From: Pelosinus baikalensis
Lineage (GTDB): Bacteria; Bacillota; Negativicutes; DSM-13327
DNA length: 64,000 bases
NCBI RefSeq assembly: GCF_020819555.1
Contig: NZ_JAJHJB010000022.1
Coordinates: forward strand, 29,548 to 93,547
Reading direction: 5' to 3'
The position numbers were made by a program, and so were the translations under genes. Below are positions 9,121 through 18,107 of the stretch, in pieces. How positions within the stretch are numbered: the stretch's first letter is position 1; each line of letters starts with the position of its first letter. Below the pieces are notes generated by a model. It was given only the letters and a program-made list of their open reading frames with translations. It made no database searches and was not told where the DNA came from.

Positions 9121-9546
9121 TTAGTCATTAGATAAAATTCGTACAATCATCGGTTGCATCTTACTATCGGATCTGGCAGCAGAATCGAAAAATTTAATAT
9201 ATACAACTGATAAAATGAAAGCAAACGTACCACCAATAATCTGAAACCATAATGGCCGATAGCTTAAATGCTCGGCAAAGATTCCACCTATAACCGCACC
9301 AATAAAGACTAAGATTAGTGGTAAAATATACACAATAAAAGCAGCTTTTAACATATTCACTTCTCTGACTTCGATAGCTACACGCTGACCAATCTTGGCT
9401 CCTATATCATTTCTCGCCTCAAGTACCAATGCCGAATTTCCGGGACAAGCTCCACAGTTTTCACAGTCATTATGGCGACTTGTCTTTACTTTTGCCAAAT
9501 GATTGCCAACCACTTCAAGAACAATTCCTTCTTGCTGCTTATCCAT
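9121..9546 (-). CDS. SoxR-reducing/RseC family membrane protein
   Basis: A 141-residue protein with an N-terminal cysteine cluster (C28, C31, C34 within CENCGACPG) and two membrane segments (about 69-90 and 98-121). This architecture matches RseC/RsxC-associated proteins, which are found beside rnf/rsx operons and are thought to help electron delivery to regulators or to the complex. It lies 153 bp upstream of rnfC on the same strand, so a functional link to Rnf is likely but not shown. Confidence 0.85.
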   Translation of the reverse strand: MDKQQEGIVLEVVGNHLAKVKTSRHNDCENCGACPGNSALVLEARNDIGAKIGQRVAIEVREVNMLKAAFIVYILPLILVFIGAVIGGIFAEHLSYRPLWFQIIGGTFAFILSVVYIKFFDSAARSDSKMQPMIVRILSND

Positions 9547-9901
9547 AAAGAGCTCCTTTCTACATTACTGCCTGTTGGAATATAAATCACATAGGTTTAC
9601 TCTACACCAATTAATTAGCCTCTGTCAATCATTCAGAAACAATATTCTATATCCTACAGCAGTTACTTTTTTCACGTTATTTGCCGCTATTTGTTATTCT
9701 AATATTACAGTTATTGTTTGATAATTCTAATAATTTAATTTTATTTTGTAAATTCGTACAATATACATACACATCTTTGATGAGATCAACTACCTAAATC
9801 ACTTTATGTTTTATATTGAAAATAAAGGGCTGTCTCAAGGATTTTAGAAATCCCTTGAGACAGCCCTTAAAATTATTTAATTTATATTAAATAATTTTTA
9901 T
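9547..9901. other. 355-bp intergenic stretch
   Basis: AT-rich gap between the 3' end of propionate cluster 1 and the RseC-like gene start. It holds the strong hairpin at 9825-9868. The remainder presumably contains the RseC promoter, but I see no convincing -35/-10 pair and no gene. Confidence 0.6.
9825..9868 (-). terminator. Terminator of propionate cluster 1
   Basis: A perfect 16-bp stem (9825-9840 with 9853-9868) with a 12-base loop. Minus-strand transcripts leave it with TATTTTC. It lies 33 bp beyond the biotin carrier stop. Confidence 0.9.
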
Positions 9902-10291
9902 TTACTTAATAACAGCCAAAACTTCGTTAGGTTTTACACTTTGATCAGCTGCTACATTAATGGATTTTACAGTGCCATCAACAGGAGCAGTAATCTCATT
10001 TTGCATTTTCATTGCTTCAAGAATCAACAAAACATCGCCTTTTTTCACTGCTTGTCCTGCTTTAGCAAGTACTTTTACAATTTTGCCAGGCATTGGGGAA
10101 GGAACACCAGTTTCACCAGCGCCAACTTCAGCAGCAGCAGGTGCAGCAGCGGCAACTGGAGCTGCTGCTTTAGGAGCAGCCGGAGCAGCAGCAGGTTTTG
10201 CTGCAGGAGCAGCCACTGCTTTTGCTTCTTTTACTTCTTCTACTTCAACCTGATATGCAGTACCATTCACAGTAATATTAAATTTCTTCAT
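9902..10291 (-). CDS. mmdC: Methylmalonyl-CoA decarboxylase gamma subunit (biotin carrier), cluster 1
   Basis: Biotin carboxyl carrier of a biotin-dependent decarboxylase. The 129-residue protein has a short N-terminal domain, an Ala/Pro-rich linker (about 26-56), and a C-terminal biotinyl domain with EAMKM; K95 is the biotinylated lysine. The start chosen (10291) has GGAGG upstream, whereas an upstream in-frame ATG at 10357 would read through the mmdE terminal region. It is last in cluster 1, followed by the terminator. Such carriers are shared among oxaloacetate, methylmalonyl-CoA and glutaconyl-CoA enzymes; neighbours argue for methylmalonyl-CoA. Confidence 0.9.
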   Translation of the reverse strand: MKKFNITVNGTAYQVEVEEVKEAKAVAAPAAKPAAAPAAPKAAAPVAAAAPAAAEVGAGETGVPSPMPGKIVKVLAKAGQAVKKGDVLLILEAMKMQNEITAPVDGTVKSINVAADQSVKPNEVLAVIK

Positions 10292-10326
10292 TTTACTAAC
10301 CTCCAAATATTTATAATATGCTTGTT

Positions 10327-10473
10327 TTATGCGTTTTTGCGACCAGCAATAGACCATTCATTACTACTACGTATAATTTTTACAGCCTGAAAACCTGTGC
10401 CCAACATTTCATAAATAGCCGCAGTAATAACTGCTACTACTTCTGGGGAAACACCTTTTGCATCTATCTTCAT
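10327..10473 (-). CDS. mmdE: Methylmalonyl-CoA decarboxylase epsilon-like small subunit
   Basis: A 48-residue protein starting MKIDAKGVSPEVVAVI, between mmdA and mmdC. GGAAGG lies upstream of the ATG. Its sequence resembles the C-terminal third of the OadG/MmdD-type protein at 30031-30387: both have (A)AI...G..(A/G)(V/A)K followed by I(R).S.N.W..A.R. In Veillonella the decarboxylase has a tiny epsilon subunit related to the delta C-terminus that stabilises the complex; this protein matches that description. It has no membrane segment. Confidence 0.8.
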   Translation of the reverse strand: MKIDAKGVSPEVVAVITAAIYEMLGTGFQAVKIIRSSNEWSIAGRKNA

Positions 10474-10491
10474 ACTATTCCACACCTTCCT

Positions 10492-12021
10492 TTATAGAGG
10501 AATGTTGCCATGTTTCTTTTGTGGCCGTTGTTCGCGCTTGCTAGCCAGCATACTTAAAGCAGTGATGATACGAGGCCTAGTTTCTTTTGGTTCAATAACC
10601 TGATCAACGAAACCACGTTCTGCCGCTTTATATGGAGTGGCAAATTCTGCTATATATTGTTCAGTCTTGGCTTTAACGTCTGGATCGCCACGGAATATTA
10701 TGTTTGCTGCACCGGCAGGTCCCATAACAGCAATCTCAGATGTTGGCCAAGCCATGACCTGATCCGCACCCAAATCTTGTGAACACATTGCTAAGTAAGA
10801 ACCACCATAAGCTTTACGAGTAATTACTGTCACTTTTGGCACTGTTGCTTCTGAATAAGCATACAGCATTTTGGCACCATGACGAATAATTCCACCATAT
10901 TCTTGACTAACACCTGGTAAGAATCCTGGAACGTCAACTAAGTTGACCAAAGGAATATTAAAGGCGTCACAAAAACGAATAAAGCGAGCAGACTTATCAG
11001 ATGCATCCACATCTAAGCAACCTGCCATTACTGACGGCTGGTTAGCAATAATGCCTACTGTTTGACCATCGAAACGAGCAAAGCAAGTAAGAATATTTCT
11101 TGCAAAATATGGCTGTACTTCATAGAAATCACCATTATCAACAATGGCAGAAATAATATCTTTCATGTTATAAGGTTGATTTGGATTATCAGGTAACAGC
11201 GTATTTAAAGACTCTTCCATACGATTTACATCATCTGTATTTAAGACGACTGGAGATCCTTCTAGGTTATTACCAGGCAAGAAGCTCATCAAACAACGGA
11301 TTTGCTCTAAGCAATCCTCATCATTTTCCGCAACAAAATGAGCTACCCCGGAGGTTGTATTGTGAGTCATAGCCCCACCCAACGCTTCAGCTGTAACTTC
11401 TTCCGCCGTAACAGACTTAATTACTTGCGGACCAGTAATAAACATTTGACTGGTGTTCTTAACCATATAAATGAAATCAGTCAGAGCTGGAGAATACACT
11501 GCACCACCAGCGCATGGTCCCATAATAACTGAAATCTGAGGAATTACCCCTGAAGCCAGTGTATTATTATAGAATATTTTACCATAGCCGGCGAGTGCAT
11601 CTACTGCTTCTTGGATACGTGCTCCGCCTGAATCATTAATACCAATGATAGGAGCCCCCATTTTCAAGGCTAACTGTTGTACTTTAACAATTTTAGCAGC
11701 ATGCATTTCACCTAACGATCCACCTACTACAGTAAAATCTTGAGCAAATACATACACTAAACGTCCTTCAATTGTTCCATAGCCAGTAACAACGCCTTCA
11801 GCAGGAGCATTTACGGAAGCCATATCAAAATTTACACAGCGATGAGTAACAAACTGATCCAATTCAACAAACGTATTAGGATCTAATAGTTTTTCTACAC
11901 GCTCACGAGCAGTTAACTTGCCAGTAGCATGTTGCTTATCGATCCGCTTTTGACCGCCGCCTAATTTGATTTTTTCCTGCCTTGCTTTTAAATCTTCAAT
12001 CTTCTCTTGGACTGTAGCCAT
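10492..12021 (-). CDS. mmdA: Methylmalonyl-CoA decarboxylase alpha subunit (carboxyltransferase), cluster 1
   Basis: Carboxyltransferase that moves CO2 from (S)-methylmalonyl-CoA to biotin, leaving propionyl-CoA. The product is 509 residues, normal for the family. It has the N-terminal signature GGGQKRIDKQHATGKLTARERVEKLLD, the oxyanion-type INDSGGARIQEAVDALAGYG, and MGPCAGGAVYSPALTDF. The start at 12021 (MATVQEK) has GGAGGTGTAAA just upstream; an upstream in-frame ATG is ignored. Its paralogue at 30438-31967 is clearly diverged. Acyl-CoA carboxylase beta subunits share this fold; the neighbours decide the assignment. Confidence 0.92.
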   Translation of the reverse strand: MATVQEKIEDLKARQEKIKLGGGQKRIDKQHATGKLTARERVEKLLDPNTFVELDQFVTHRCVNFDMASVNAPAEGVVTGYGTIEGRLVYVFAQDFTVVGGSLGEMHAAKIVKVQQLALKMGAPIIGINDSGGARIQEAVDALAGYGKIFYNNTLASGVIPQISVIMGPCAGGAVYSPALTDFIYMVKNTSQMFITGPQVIKSVTAEEVTAEALGGAMTHNTTSGVAHFVAENDEDCLEQIRCLMSFLPGNNLEGSPVVLNTDDVNRMEESLNTLLPDNPNQPYNMKDIISAIVDNGDFYEVQPYFARNILTCFARFDGQTVGIIANQPSVMAGCLDVDASDKSARFIRFCDAFNIPLVNLVDVPGFLPGVSQEYGGIIRHGAKMLYAYSEATVPKVTVITRKAYGGSYLAMCSQDLGADQVMAWPTSEIAVMGPAGAANIIFRGDPDVKAKTEQYIAEFATPYKAAERGFVDQVIEPKETRPRIITALSMLASKREQRPQKKHGNIPL

Positions 12022-12116
12022 TTTACACCTCCAACAACATTCAAATATCACATATAGTAAGACTATATAATTCGCAATATTTTCTAATTGTATACATTAT
12101 ATAACTCTATCAACTC

Positions 12117-12524
12117 TTATTTACGTTCTGATAACTCAAGTAAAATGCCGCCAGTCGCTTTAGGATGAACAAAAGCAATTGAGGCCCCGCCTGCACCGTA
12201 ACGAGGTACTTCATCAATCATACGTACGCCTTTTGCTTTCAAATCAGCAATCGCAGCTTCGATATTATCCACACGCAAAGCAAGATGCTGTATACCTTCA
12301 CCATTCTTGTCAATATATTTAGCAATAGGACCATCTGGTGAAGTGGATTCTAAAAGCTCAATCTCACTATCTCCACAAGGATAGAAACAAACTTTCACTT
12401 TCTGTTGTTCTACAGTTTCCTCGCCTGCTGCTTCCATACCAAGTACTTCGCTATAAAACTTCTTAGCCTGTTCTAGATCTTTTACGGCAATACCAATATG
12501 GTCTACCTTTAATGTTTTAAACAT
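12117..12524 (-). CDS. mce: Methylmalonyl-CoA epimerase, cluster 1
   Basis: A 135-residue vicinal oxygen chelate protein that interconverts (R)- and (S)-methylmalonyl-CoA, needed between the B12 mutase and the decarboxylase. The metal ligands are in KVDHIGIAVKDLEQA, GIQHLALRV and the C-terminal GGILLELSE. It differs from the cluster 2 copy at only a few residues, but many codons differ silently. It lies between meaB and mmdA. Confidence 0.95.
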   Translation of the reverse strand: MFKTLKVDHIGIAVKDLEQAKKFYSEVLGMEAAGEETVEQQKVKVCFYPCGDSEIELLESTSPDGPIAKYIDKNGEGIQHLALRVDNIEAAIADLKAKGVRMIDEVPRYGAGGASIAFVHPKATGGILLELSERK

Positions 12525-12544
12525 AGTTAATCCTCCTTTTTCAA

Positions 12545-13483
12545 TTATCGTAAAATAGTTGTCATTATGTCGCCAACAACAGCATACGGATTTTTTTCGC
12601 GTTTTTCTACACTGATTACCAACTCATCGAATTTTCCATAATCCGAAAGCTGTTTTCGCACATATCTTCCAACCTGCTCATCAAGCATCGCTAACAATTC
12701 ACTTTTGGTACGATTGGTGCGACGGTTGACAAATTGACCCGATTCTTTTGAGTGAACAATCTGCTTTTCAATCGCTTCAGCTAACTCGTTTATACCTTCA
12801 CCACGATTTGCTATAACACGTTGAATCGGTGGACGCCACTCTATTTTATCCTGATTTAAGTCTAGCATCATTTCTAGCTCGGTGTGAAGGCGGTCAACCC
12901 CCTCATGATCTGCCTTATTAATGGCAAAAACATCACCAATTTCTAATATACCGGCTTTAATTGCCTGAATATCATCACCTAAACCAGGTACTAATACTAC
13001 TAAAGTAGTATCAGCGGTTTTGACAATATCGACTTCTGACTGCCCTACACCAACGGTTTCAACAAGAACCACATCAAAACCGAAAGCATCTAAAATCTTA
13101 ATCGCTTCCGATGTCTTACGGGATAAACCACCCAAACTCCCTCTAGTACCCATACTGCGAATGAAAACACCTTGATCCAAGGTTAGTTCATTCATGCGAA
13201 TACGGTCACCTAAGATAGCTCCACCTGAAAAGGGGCTTGTAGGATCAATTGCGATAATACCTACGGTTTTCCCTTGGCGGCGATATTCTTTAGCTAGTTT
13301 ATCCGTTAATGTACTCTTTCCTGCGCCTGGTGGTCCAGTAATACCAATAATATGAGCATTACCAGTATGTGAATATAACGTTTGCATAATCGATACTGCA
13401 TCATCATATTCATTCTCCACAGCCGTGATAGCCCTGGACAGGGCTAATCGAGAACCTTTTAATAATTCATCTGCAATATTCAT
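12545..13483 (-). CDS. meaB: Methylmalonyl-CoA mutase-associated GTPase MeaB
   Basis: A G3E-family GTPase that guards cofactor loading and protects methylmalonyl-CoA mutase. The 312-residue product has a Walker A (GPPGAGKST, 50-58), the ETVGVGQSE switch region and the NKAD base-recognition motif. It lies just after the mutase small subunit gene. Cluster 2 has no second meaB, so this copy would have to serve both mutases. Confidence 0.95.
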   Translation of the reverse strand: MNIADELLKGSRLALSRAITAVENEYDDAVSIMQTLYSHTGNAHIIGITGPPGAGKSTLTDKLAKEYRRQGKTVGIIAIDPTSPFSGGAILGDRIRMNELTLDQGVFIRSMGTRGSLGGLSRKTSEAIKILDAFGFDVVLVETVGVGQSEVDIVKTADTTLVVLVPGLGDDIQAIKAGILEIGDVFAINKADHEGVDRLHTELEMMLDLNQDKIEWRPPIQRVIANRGEGINELAEAIEKQIVHSKESGQFVNRRTNRTKSELLAMLDEQVGRYVRKQLSDYGKFDELVISVEKREKNPYAVVGDIMTTILR

Positions 13484-13532
13484 TGGTTACACCACCTTAT
13501 GCTACTGTAACACAGCCTAGGCTATATTATTT

Positions 13533-13925
13533 TTATTTCACATTTTCCTTGATGTAGTCAATGATAGTAGTTGTTGATGTACCTGGCGTAAACACTTCGG
13601 ATATACCAGCTGCTTTAAGAACAGGTATATCAGCATCAGGAATAACTCCACCACCAATTATTAATACATCCGTCATACCCTTTTCATGGATTAACTCAAC
13701 AATACGTGGGAACAAGTGATTGTGAGCACCAGATAATAAACTTAAGGCAATTACATTTACGTCTTCTTGCAACGCAGCTTCTGCTATTTGCTCGGGAGTT
13801 TGACGCAAGCCCGTATAAATAACCTCAAAGCCAGCATCACGCAAAGCGCGAGCTACTACTTTCGCTCCCCGATCATGTCCATCTAAACCAGGTTTTGCAA
13901 CTAATACTCTAACACGTTTTTCCAT
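13533..13925 (-). CDS. mcmB: Methylmalonyl-CoA mutase small (B12-binding) subunit, copy 1
   Basis: Cobalamin-binding half of a split methylmalonyl-CoA mutase, 130 residues. The B12 motif DxHxxG is present (D15, H17, G20 in LDGHDRG), with the later GGG loop (IIGGGVIPDAD). The start at 13925 has AGGAGG upstream; a longer in-frame start would run into the mcmA 3' end. The coding sequence is identical to copy 2 at 32472-32864 except for the last stop-codon base (TAA here, TAG there). Confidence 0.95.
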   Translation of the reverse strand: MEKRVRVLVAKPGLDGHDRGAKVVARALRDAGFEVIYTGLRQTPEQIAEAALQEDVNVIALSLLSGAHNHLFPRIVELIHEKGMTDVLIIGGGVIPDADIPVLKAAGISEVFTPGTSTTTIIDYIKENVK

Positions 13926-16900
13926 CGTTATTCCTCCTATCCTCTTACAGTGTTGCATGCGCTTGGTATTCACCAAAAACTTTACGCATTACGCCACAAA
14001 TTTCACCAAGTGTTGCATAGGTTTTTACTGCTTCCAAGATGATTGGCATCAAATTAACGCTGTCATCACCGCAAGCTGCTTCTAGTTTTGCTAAAGCCGC
14101 AGTTACAGCAGCATTATCTCGTTTTGCTCTTAGATCAGCAAGCTTTTTCTTTTGCAATTCACCTACAGAAGCATCTACACGCAAGAGGCCTTCTACTGGT
14201 TTTTCTTCAATTTGGAATTTGTTCACACCAACAATCACTCGATCGTTGTTTTCTACTTCTTTTTGCCATTTATAAGCACTGTCTTGAATTTCTCGTTGGA
14301 TATAACCTTCTTCAATCGCAACAACAGCACCGCCGATGTCATCAATTTTCTGAATGTATTTCAATGCTTCTGCTTCGATTTGGTTGGTCATCGCTTCTAC
14401 ATAGTAAGAACCAGCTAAAGGATCTACTACATCTGCTAAACCACTTTCATAGGCTACAATCTGCTGGGTACGAAGAGCAACACGTACGGAAGCTTCCGTT
14501 GGCAATGCCAATGCTTCATCTTTAGAGTTTGTGTGTAAGGACTGAGTACCACCCATAACGGCTGCTGCGGTCTGCAAGGCAACACGTACTACATTGTTAT
14601 CAGGCTGTTGCGCAGTTAGCATGGATCCTGCTGTTTGTGTATGTACACGAAGCATCCAGGATTTAGGATTTTTAGCACCAAAGCGTTCTTTCATGATTTT
14701 AGCCCATACACGACGAGAAGCACGGAATTTTGCTACTTCTTCTAATACATTATTGTGAGCATTCCAGAAGAAGGATAAACGACCAGCAAAGGCATCTACA
14801 TCAAGTCCAGCTTTAATTGCGGCTTCGCAGTACGCAATACCATCTGCAATGGTGAAAGCAATTTCTTGCGCTGCAGTTGAACCAGCTTCACGAATGTGAT
14901 AACCAGAGATGGAAATGGTATTCCAGTTCGGTACATTCTTTGAACAATATTCAAATATATTGGTAATCAAACGCATGGAAGGCTTTGGAGGGAAAATGTA
15001 AGTACCGCGAGCTGCATACTCTTTCAAAATATCATTTTGAATGGTACCATTTAATTTTTCTGGTCCAATGCCATTTTTCTCAGCTACTGCAATATACATC
15101 GCAAGAAGTACAGATGCTGGTGCATTAATGGTCATCGAAGTGGATACTTTGGCCAAATCGATTTGGTCAAACAAAATTTCCATATCTGCCAAAGAGTCAA
15201 TGGCTACCCCTACTTTACCGACTTCACCTTCGGAAATGATATCATCAGAGTCATATCCGATTTGAGTAGGTAAGTCAAAGGCGCAAGATAGACCTGTACC
15301 ACCGGATTCTAAGAGGTAACGATACCGTTTGTTAGATTCTTCAGCTGTTGAGAAGCCAGCATACATACGCATAGTCCAGAAACGACCGCGATACATAGTC
15401 GGCTGCACACCACGAGTAAATGGATAGGATCCTGGTACTCCTAAATCTTTTTCATAATCTTGACCCTCAAGGTCTAGTGGAGTATACAATCGGTTATACT
15501 CCAGGTTTTTACGTTCTGGGAATTTGGCACTTGCTTTTTCTACTTTGGCAGTATACTCTGCCACTTTTAATTTTAAGCTTTCATTATCCATACTAATAAT
15601 CCTCCTTTACTGCTTCTTCATGGTGCCGGTCTCTATAAACCGGGTATGCCATGAAAGTGCTTCTGTTAAAATATGTGGTGTTTGTGCGTATTTGGTCGCT
15701 TTTTCGGCTCTTTCCAGATAATCCATCAGCATAGGCTTATAGTCCGGATGAGCACAATTTTCTATAATTACCCGCGCCCGTTCTTTGGGACTAAGTCCAC
15801 GGACGTCGGCCACACCCAATTCAGTTACAAATATATCAACATCATGTTCTGTATGATCCACATGAGAAACCATCGGAACAATGGATGAAATGGCTCCATT
15901 TTTGGCAGTGGAGGTACTAAAGAAGCAGGTTAGATACGCATTACGAGCAAAATCTCCTGAACCGCCTATACCATTCATCATTTTTGTACCCATGATATGG
16001 GTCGAATTCACATTTCCATAAATATCAAGCTCAATGGCTGTATTCATGGCAATAACACCAATCCTTCTGGCAATTTCAGGACTATTTGCTATTTCCTGAG
16101 GACGCAGCATCATGATTTTACGATAGGTATCAATATTTTTGTAGAATCGTTCTAATCCAGCAGGAGATGGGGAGAACGAAGTACCAGAAGCAGATTTTAA
16201 CTTGCCAGCATCCGCTAAATCCAACATTCCATCTTGAATGACTTCAGTGTAAACTTCTAAATCTGTAAAATCAGATTCAGCAAAGCCGCTTACTACTGCA
16301 TTGGCAACGGAACCTACACCCGATTGCAGCGGTAAGAGTCCTTTTGGCATGCGTCCAGCTTTTATATCTTTTTTCAAAAAGTCAATAAAAAGTGCGCTCA
16401 TAGCTCTAGCATCATCATCAATGGCTGCTAAATCACGAACATCATCCCGAATATCACATGGAACGATGTAGGTTATTTTATCAAGACCGCATGGAATATA
16501 ATTGGTTCCAATACGATCATCGGCCTTAACAATCGGAATTGGCAGACGATGAGGAGGATCTAGTGGAATATATACATCATGCATTCCTTCTAAGGCTAAG
16601 GGCTGGCTTGTATTGACTTCCACTATCACAATGTCGGCACTTTGCACAAAGGAGGCAGAGTTGCCCATGGATGTGGTCGGTATAATATGTCCTTCTTCGG
16701 TAATGGCACACGCTTCAATAATCGCTACATCCACCTTACCACCTAAAAATCCATATCGAGACATTTGAGCTGTGTGACTCAAATGTAAATCGCAGTATTT
16801 TACGCCACCTGAATTTAAGGATTTGCGAACCTCATTATTGGTCTGATAGGGTAATCGTTTATTAATCCCATTTACAGCGGCTAACGCACCATCTAATTCT

Positions 16901-17112
16901 TTTCCTACGGATGCACCAGTCCAAAGGTTAATTTGGAAATGTTCTTTTTTGATTCGTTCAGCTAATGCCAACGGTACGGCTTTTGGATAACCAGATGGCG
17001 TAAATCCACTGGTTCCGATGTTCATTCCAGGCTTAATAACTGTCGCTGCTTCTTCGGCGCTCACGATTTTGGCATGAAGCGCTTTATTACGCACACGATC
17101 TTTGATATCAAT
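13534..17112. repeat. 3579-bp direct repeat, copy 1 (scpC-mcmA-mcmB)
   Basis: This segment matches 32473-36051 at a constant offset of 18939 bases. I found no difference in the stretches compared, and the frames read identically on both strands. The left end is inside the mcmB stop codon and the right end is codon 2 of scpC, so the repeat covers the three genes and their short spacers and nothing else. Confidence 0.95.
13945..15591 (-). CDS. mcmA: Methylmalonyl-CoA mutase large (catalytic) subunit, copy 1
   Basis: Catalytic TIM-barrel half of the split B12-dependent mutase that rearranges succinyl-CoA to (R)-methylmalonyl-CoA in propionate fermentation. It has 548 residues, the normal length of a stand-alone large subunit. 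Family segments include YPFTRGVQPTMYRGRFWTMR, GTGLSCAFDLPTQIGYDSDD and the HTNSKDEALALPTE substrate region. It lies 19 bp before mcmB and 15 bp after scpC, and is indistinguishable from copy 2. Confidence 0.95.
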   Translation of the reverse strand: MDNESLKLKVAEYTAKVEKASAKFPERKNLEYNRLYTPLDLEGQDYEKDLGVPGSYPFTRGVQPTMYRGRFWTMRMYAGFSTAEESNKRYRYLLESGGTGLSCAFDLPTQIGYDSDDIISEGEVGKVGVAIDSLADMEILFDQIDLAKVSTSMTINAPASVLLAMYIAVAEKNGIGPEKLNGTIQNDILKEYAARGTYIFPPKPSMRLITNIFEYCSKNVPNWNTISISGYHIREAGSTAAQEIAFTIADGIAYCEAAIKAGLDVDAFAGRLSFFWNAHNNVLEEVAKFRASRRVWAKIMKERFGAKNPKSWMLRVHTQTAGSMLTAQQPDNNVVRVALQTAAAVMGGTQSLHTNSKDEALALPTEASVRVALRTQQIVAYESGLADVVDPLAGSYYVEAMTNQIEAEALKYIQKIDDIGGAVVAIEEGYIQREIQDSAYKWQKEVENNDRVIVGVNKFQIEEKPVEGLLRVDASVGELQKKKLADLRAKRDNAAVTAALAKLEAACGDDSVNLMPIILEAVKTYATLGEICGVMRKVFGEYQAHATL

Positions 17113-17115
17113 CAT
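15607..17115 (-). CDS. scpC: Succinate/propionyl-CoA CoA transferase, copy 1
   Basis: Acetyl-CoA hydrolase/transferase family protein (502 residues), most likely moving CoA from propionyl-CoA to succinate to close the methylmalonyl cycle. The expected catalytic glutamate is in the motif VTELGVADVRG; a CoA-binding GIGGSGDFARNAY segment is present. The ATG at 17115 is favoured, with GGAGG eleven bases upstream; a GTG/ATG further up lacks a good site. It begins 30 bp after the rex stop, so rex and the propionate genes are probably cotranscribed. Acetyl-CoA:succinate transfer is an alternative specificity. Confidence 0.9.
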   Translation of the reverse strand: MIDIKDRVRNKALHAKIVSAEEAATVIKPGMNIGTSGFTPSGYPKAVPLALAERIKKEHFQINLWTGASVGKELDGALAAVNGINKRLPYQTNNEVRKSLNSGGVKYCDLHLSHTAQMSRYGFLGGKVDVAIIEACAITEEGHIIPTTSMGNSASFVQSADIVIVEVNTSQPLALEGMHDVYIPLDPPHRLPIPIVKADDRIGTNYIPCGLDKITYIVPCDIRDDVRDLAAIDDDARAMSALFIDFLKKDIKAGRMPKGLLPLQSGVGSVANAVVSGFAESDFTDLEVYTEVIQDGMLDLADAGKLKSASGTSFSPSPAGLERFYKNIDTYRKIMMLRPQEIANSPEIARRIGVIAMNTAIELDIYGNVNSTHIMGTKMMNGIGGSGDFARNAYLTCFFSTSTAKNGAISSIVPMVSHVDHTEHDVDIFVTELGVADVRGLSPKERARVIIENCAHPDYKPMLMDYLERAEKATKYAQTPHILTEALSWHTRFIETGTMKKQ

Positions 17116-17145
17116 TTTAACACTTTCCTCCATACATTTGAGTGA

Positions 17146-17796
17146 TTAATTTGTTGGTGTCTGGCGGGCTAAGTAAAAGGATAAGCTACTTAATCCTACT
17201 GACAAGTCTTCATTGATAACTCGAACAGCTTCAGGCACCTTAATTTTTCTCGGGGCAAAATTCCATATGCCCCGTACTCCAGCAGCAACTAATTGATCAG
17301 CTACTTCCTGAGCATACATTTCGGGCACGGCAATAATGCCAATGTGAATTGTCCTTTCCTCCATCACCTCTTTTAAGCGGTCTAAATGAAAGACCTCTGT
17401 ACCTTTTATACATTGCCCAATTTTATTGGGATCAACATCAAACATAGCTACTAAATTGAAACCTAGCGAATCAAAATTACGGTAATTAGCCAATGCCCAG
17501 CCTAAGTGTCCTACACCCACCACAGCAATATGCCAATTGTAATCAAGTCCTAAGATTTCTCCTATATTGCGAATGAGTTCACTCACATAATAGCCAACAC
17601 CCTTTTTACCAAATTGACCAAAAGAAGCTAAATCTTTACGAATTTGTTCCGGAGTCACTCCTAGACGTTGCCCCAGCTCCTCAGAAGAAATAATCTCCAT
17701 ACCTTCTTCCTGACTTAGCCTCAAGGTCCGAAAATACAATGGTAAACGATCTATCGTAGCCTTGGAAATGGAAATTTTGTCTTTACTGTCTTTCAA
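17146..17796 (-). CDS. rex: Redox-sensing transcriptional repressor Rex
   Basis: Rex binds DNA when NADH/NAD is low and releases it when NADH rises, controlling fermentative and respiratory genes. The 216-residue protein has a winged-helix domain (SSEELGQRLGVTPEQIRKDLASFGQFGKKGVGY) and a Rossmann NAD domain (VVGVGHLGWAL). The start is a TTG with GGGAGG upstream. Its position as the first gene ahead of scpC-mcm-mmd suggests that it controls propionate formation, possibly including itself, though I found no clear Rex operator in the 5' region. Confidence 0.95.
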   Translation of the reverse strand: MKDSKDKISISKATIDRLPLYFRTLRLSQEEGMEIISSEELGQRLGVTPEQIRKDLASFGQFGKKGVGYYVSELIRNIGEILGLDYNWHIAVVGVGHLGWALANYRNFDSLGFNLVAMFDVDPNKIGQCIKGTEVFHLDRLKEVMEERTIHIGIIAVPEMYAQEVADQLVAAGVRGIWNFAPRKIKVPEAVRVINEDLSVGLSSLSFYLARQTPTN

Positions 17797-18107
17797 CCCA
17801 GAATCCTCCCTCGAATGTAAGTGGCGAATGAGCAGTTAACATTCTTTTCTCTATTTTCTCTCATTTCTCTAGTATGTACAATTTCTCACATAAACTAAAA
17901 AATCCTGCCTCTTATTAAGATATTATTTTATTTTTATTTAAATTTTTTAATTATTTTCAACATATTCTTACTTCTTATGCCAAAAATACATTTTAACTCC
18001 TTCTATTCTATGTAATATGCAATTAACGCATAAACCGCATTCTTAAAGGCTTTGTTTCCCTTGATAGCAAAAATAGAGCACAATGGCTCTATTTTTTGTA
18101 ACAATAC
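17797..18107. other. 311-bp intergenic stretch upstream of rex
   Basis: AT-rich gap holding the terminator at 18069-18096 and presumably the rex promoter. I looked for a TTGTGA/TCACAA-type Rex dyad and did not find a convincing one. No gene is seen. Confidence 0.5.
18069..18096 (-). terminator. Terminator of the O-antigen ligase-like gene
   Basis: An 11-bp stem (18069-18079 with 18086-18096) flanked by A/T runs; it would work in both directions and lies 12 bp past the stop at 18108. Confidence 0.8.

Noticed and set aside
9941..10390. Plus-strand frame rich in Ser/Cys/Phe opposite the biotin carrier
   Set aside because: It is the reverse of an Ala/Pro-rich linker; the composition is an artefact.
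14088..14525. Long plus-strand frames opposite mcmA and its second copy (also 33027-33464)
   Set aside because: They are antisense to well-supported genes, have low-complexity composition, and recur only because the DNA is duplicated.
17797..18068. A Rex operator upstream of rex
   Set aside because: No TTGTGA...TCACAA-like dyad of adequate quality was found; only loose AT-rich matches.
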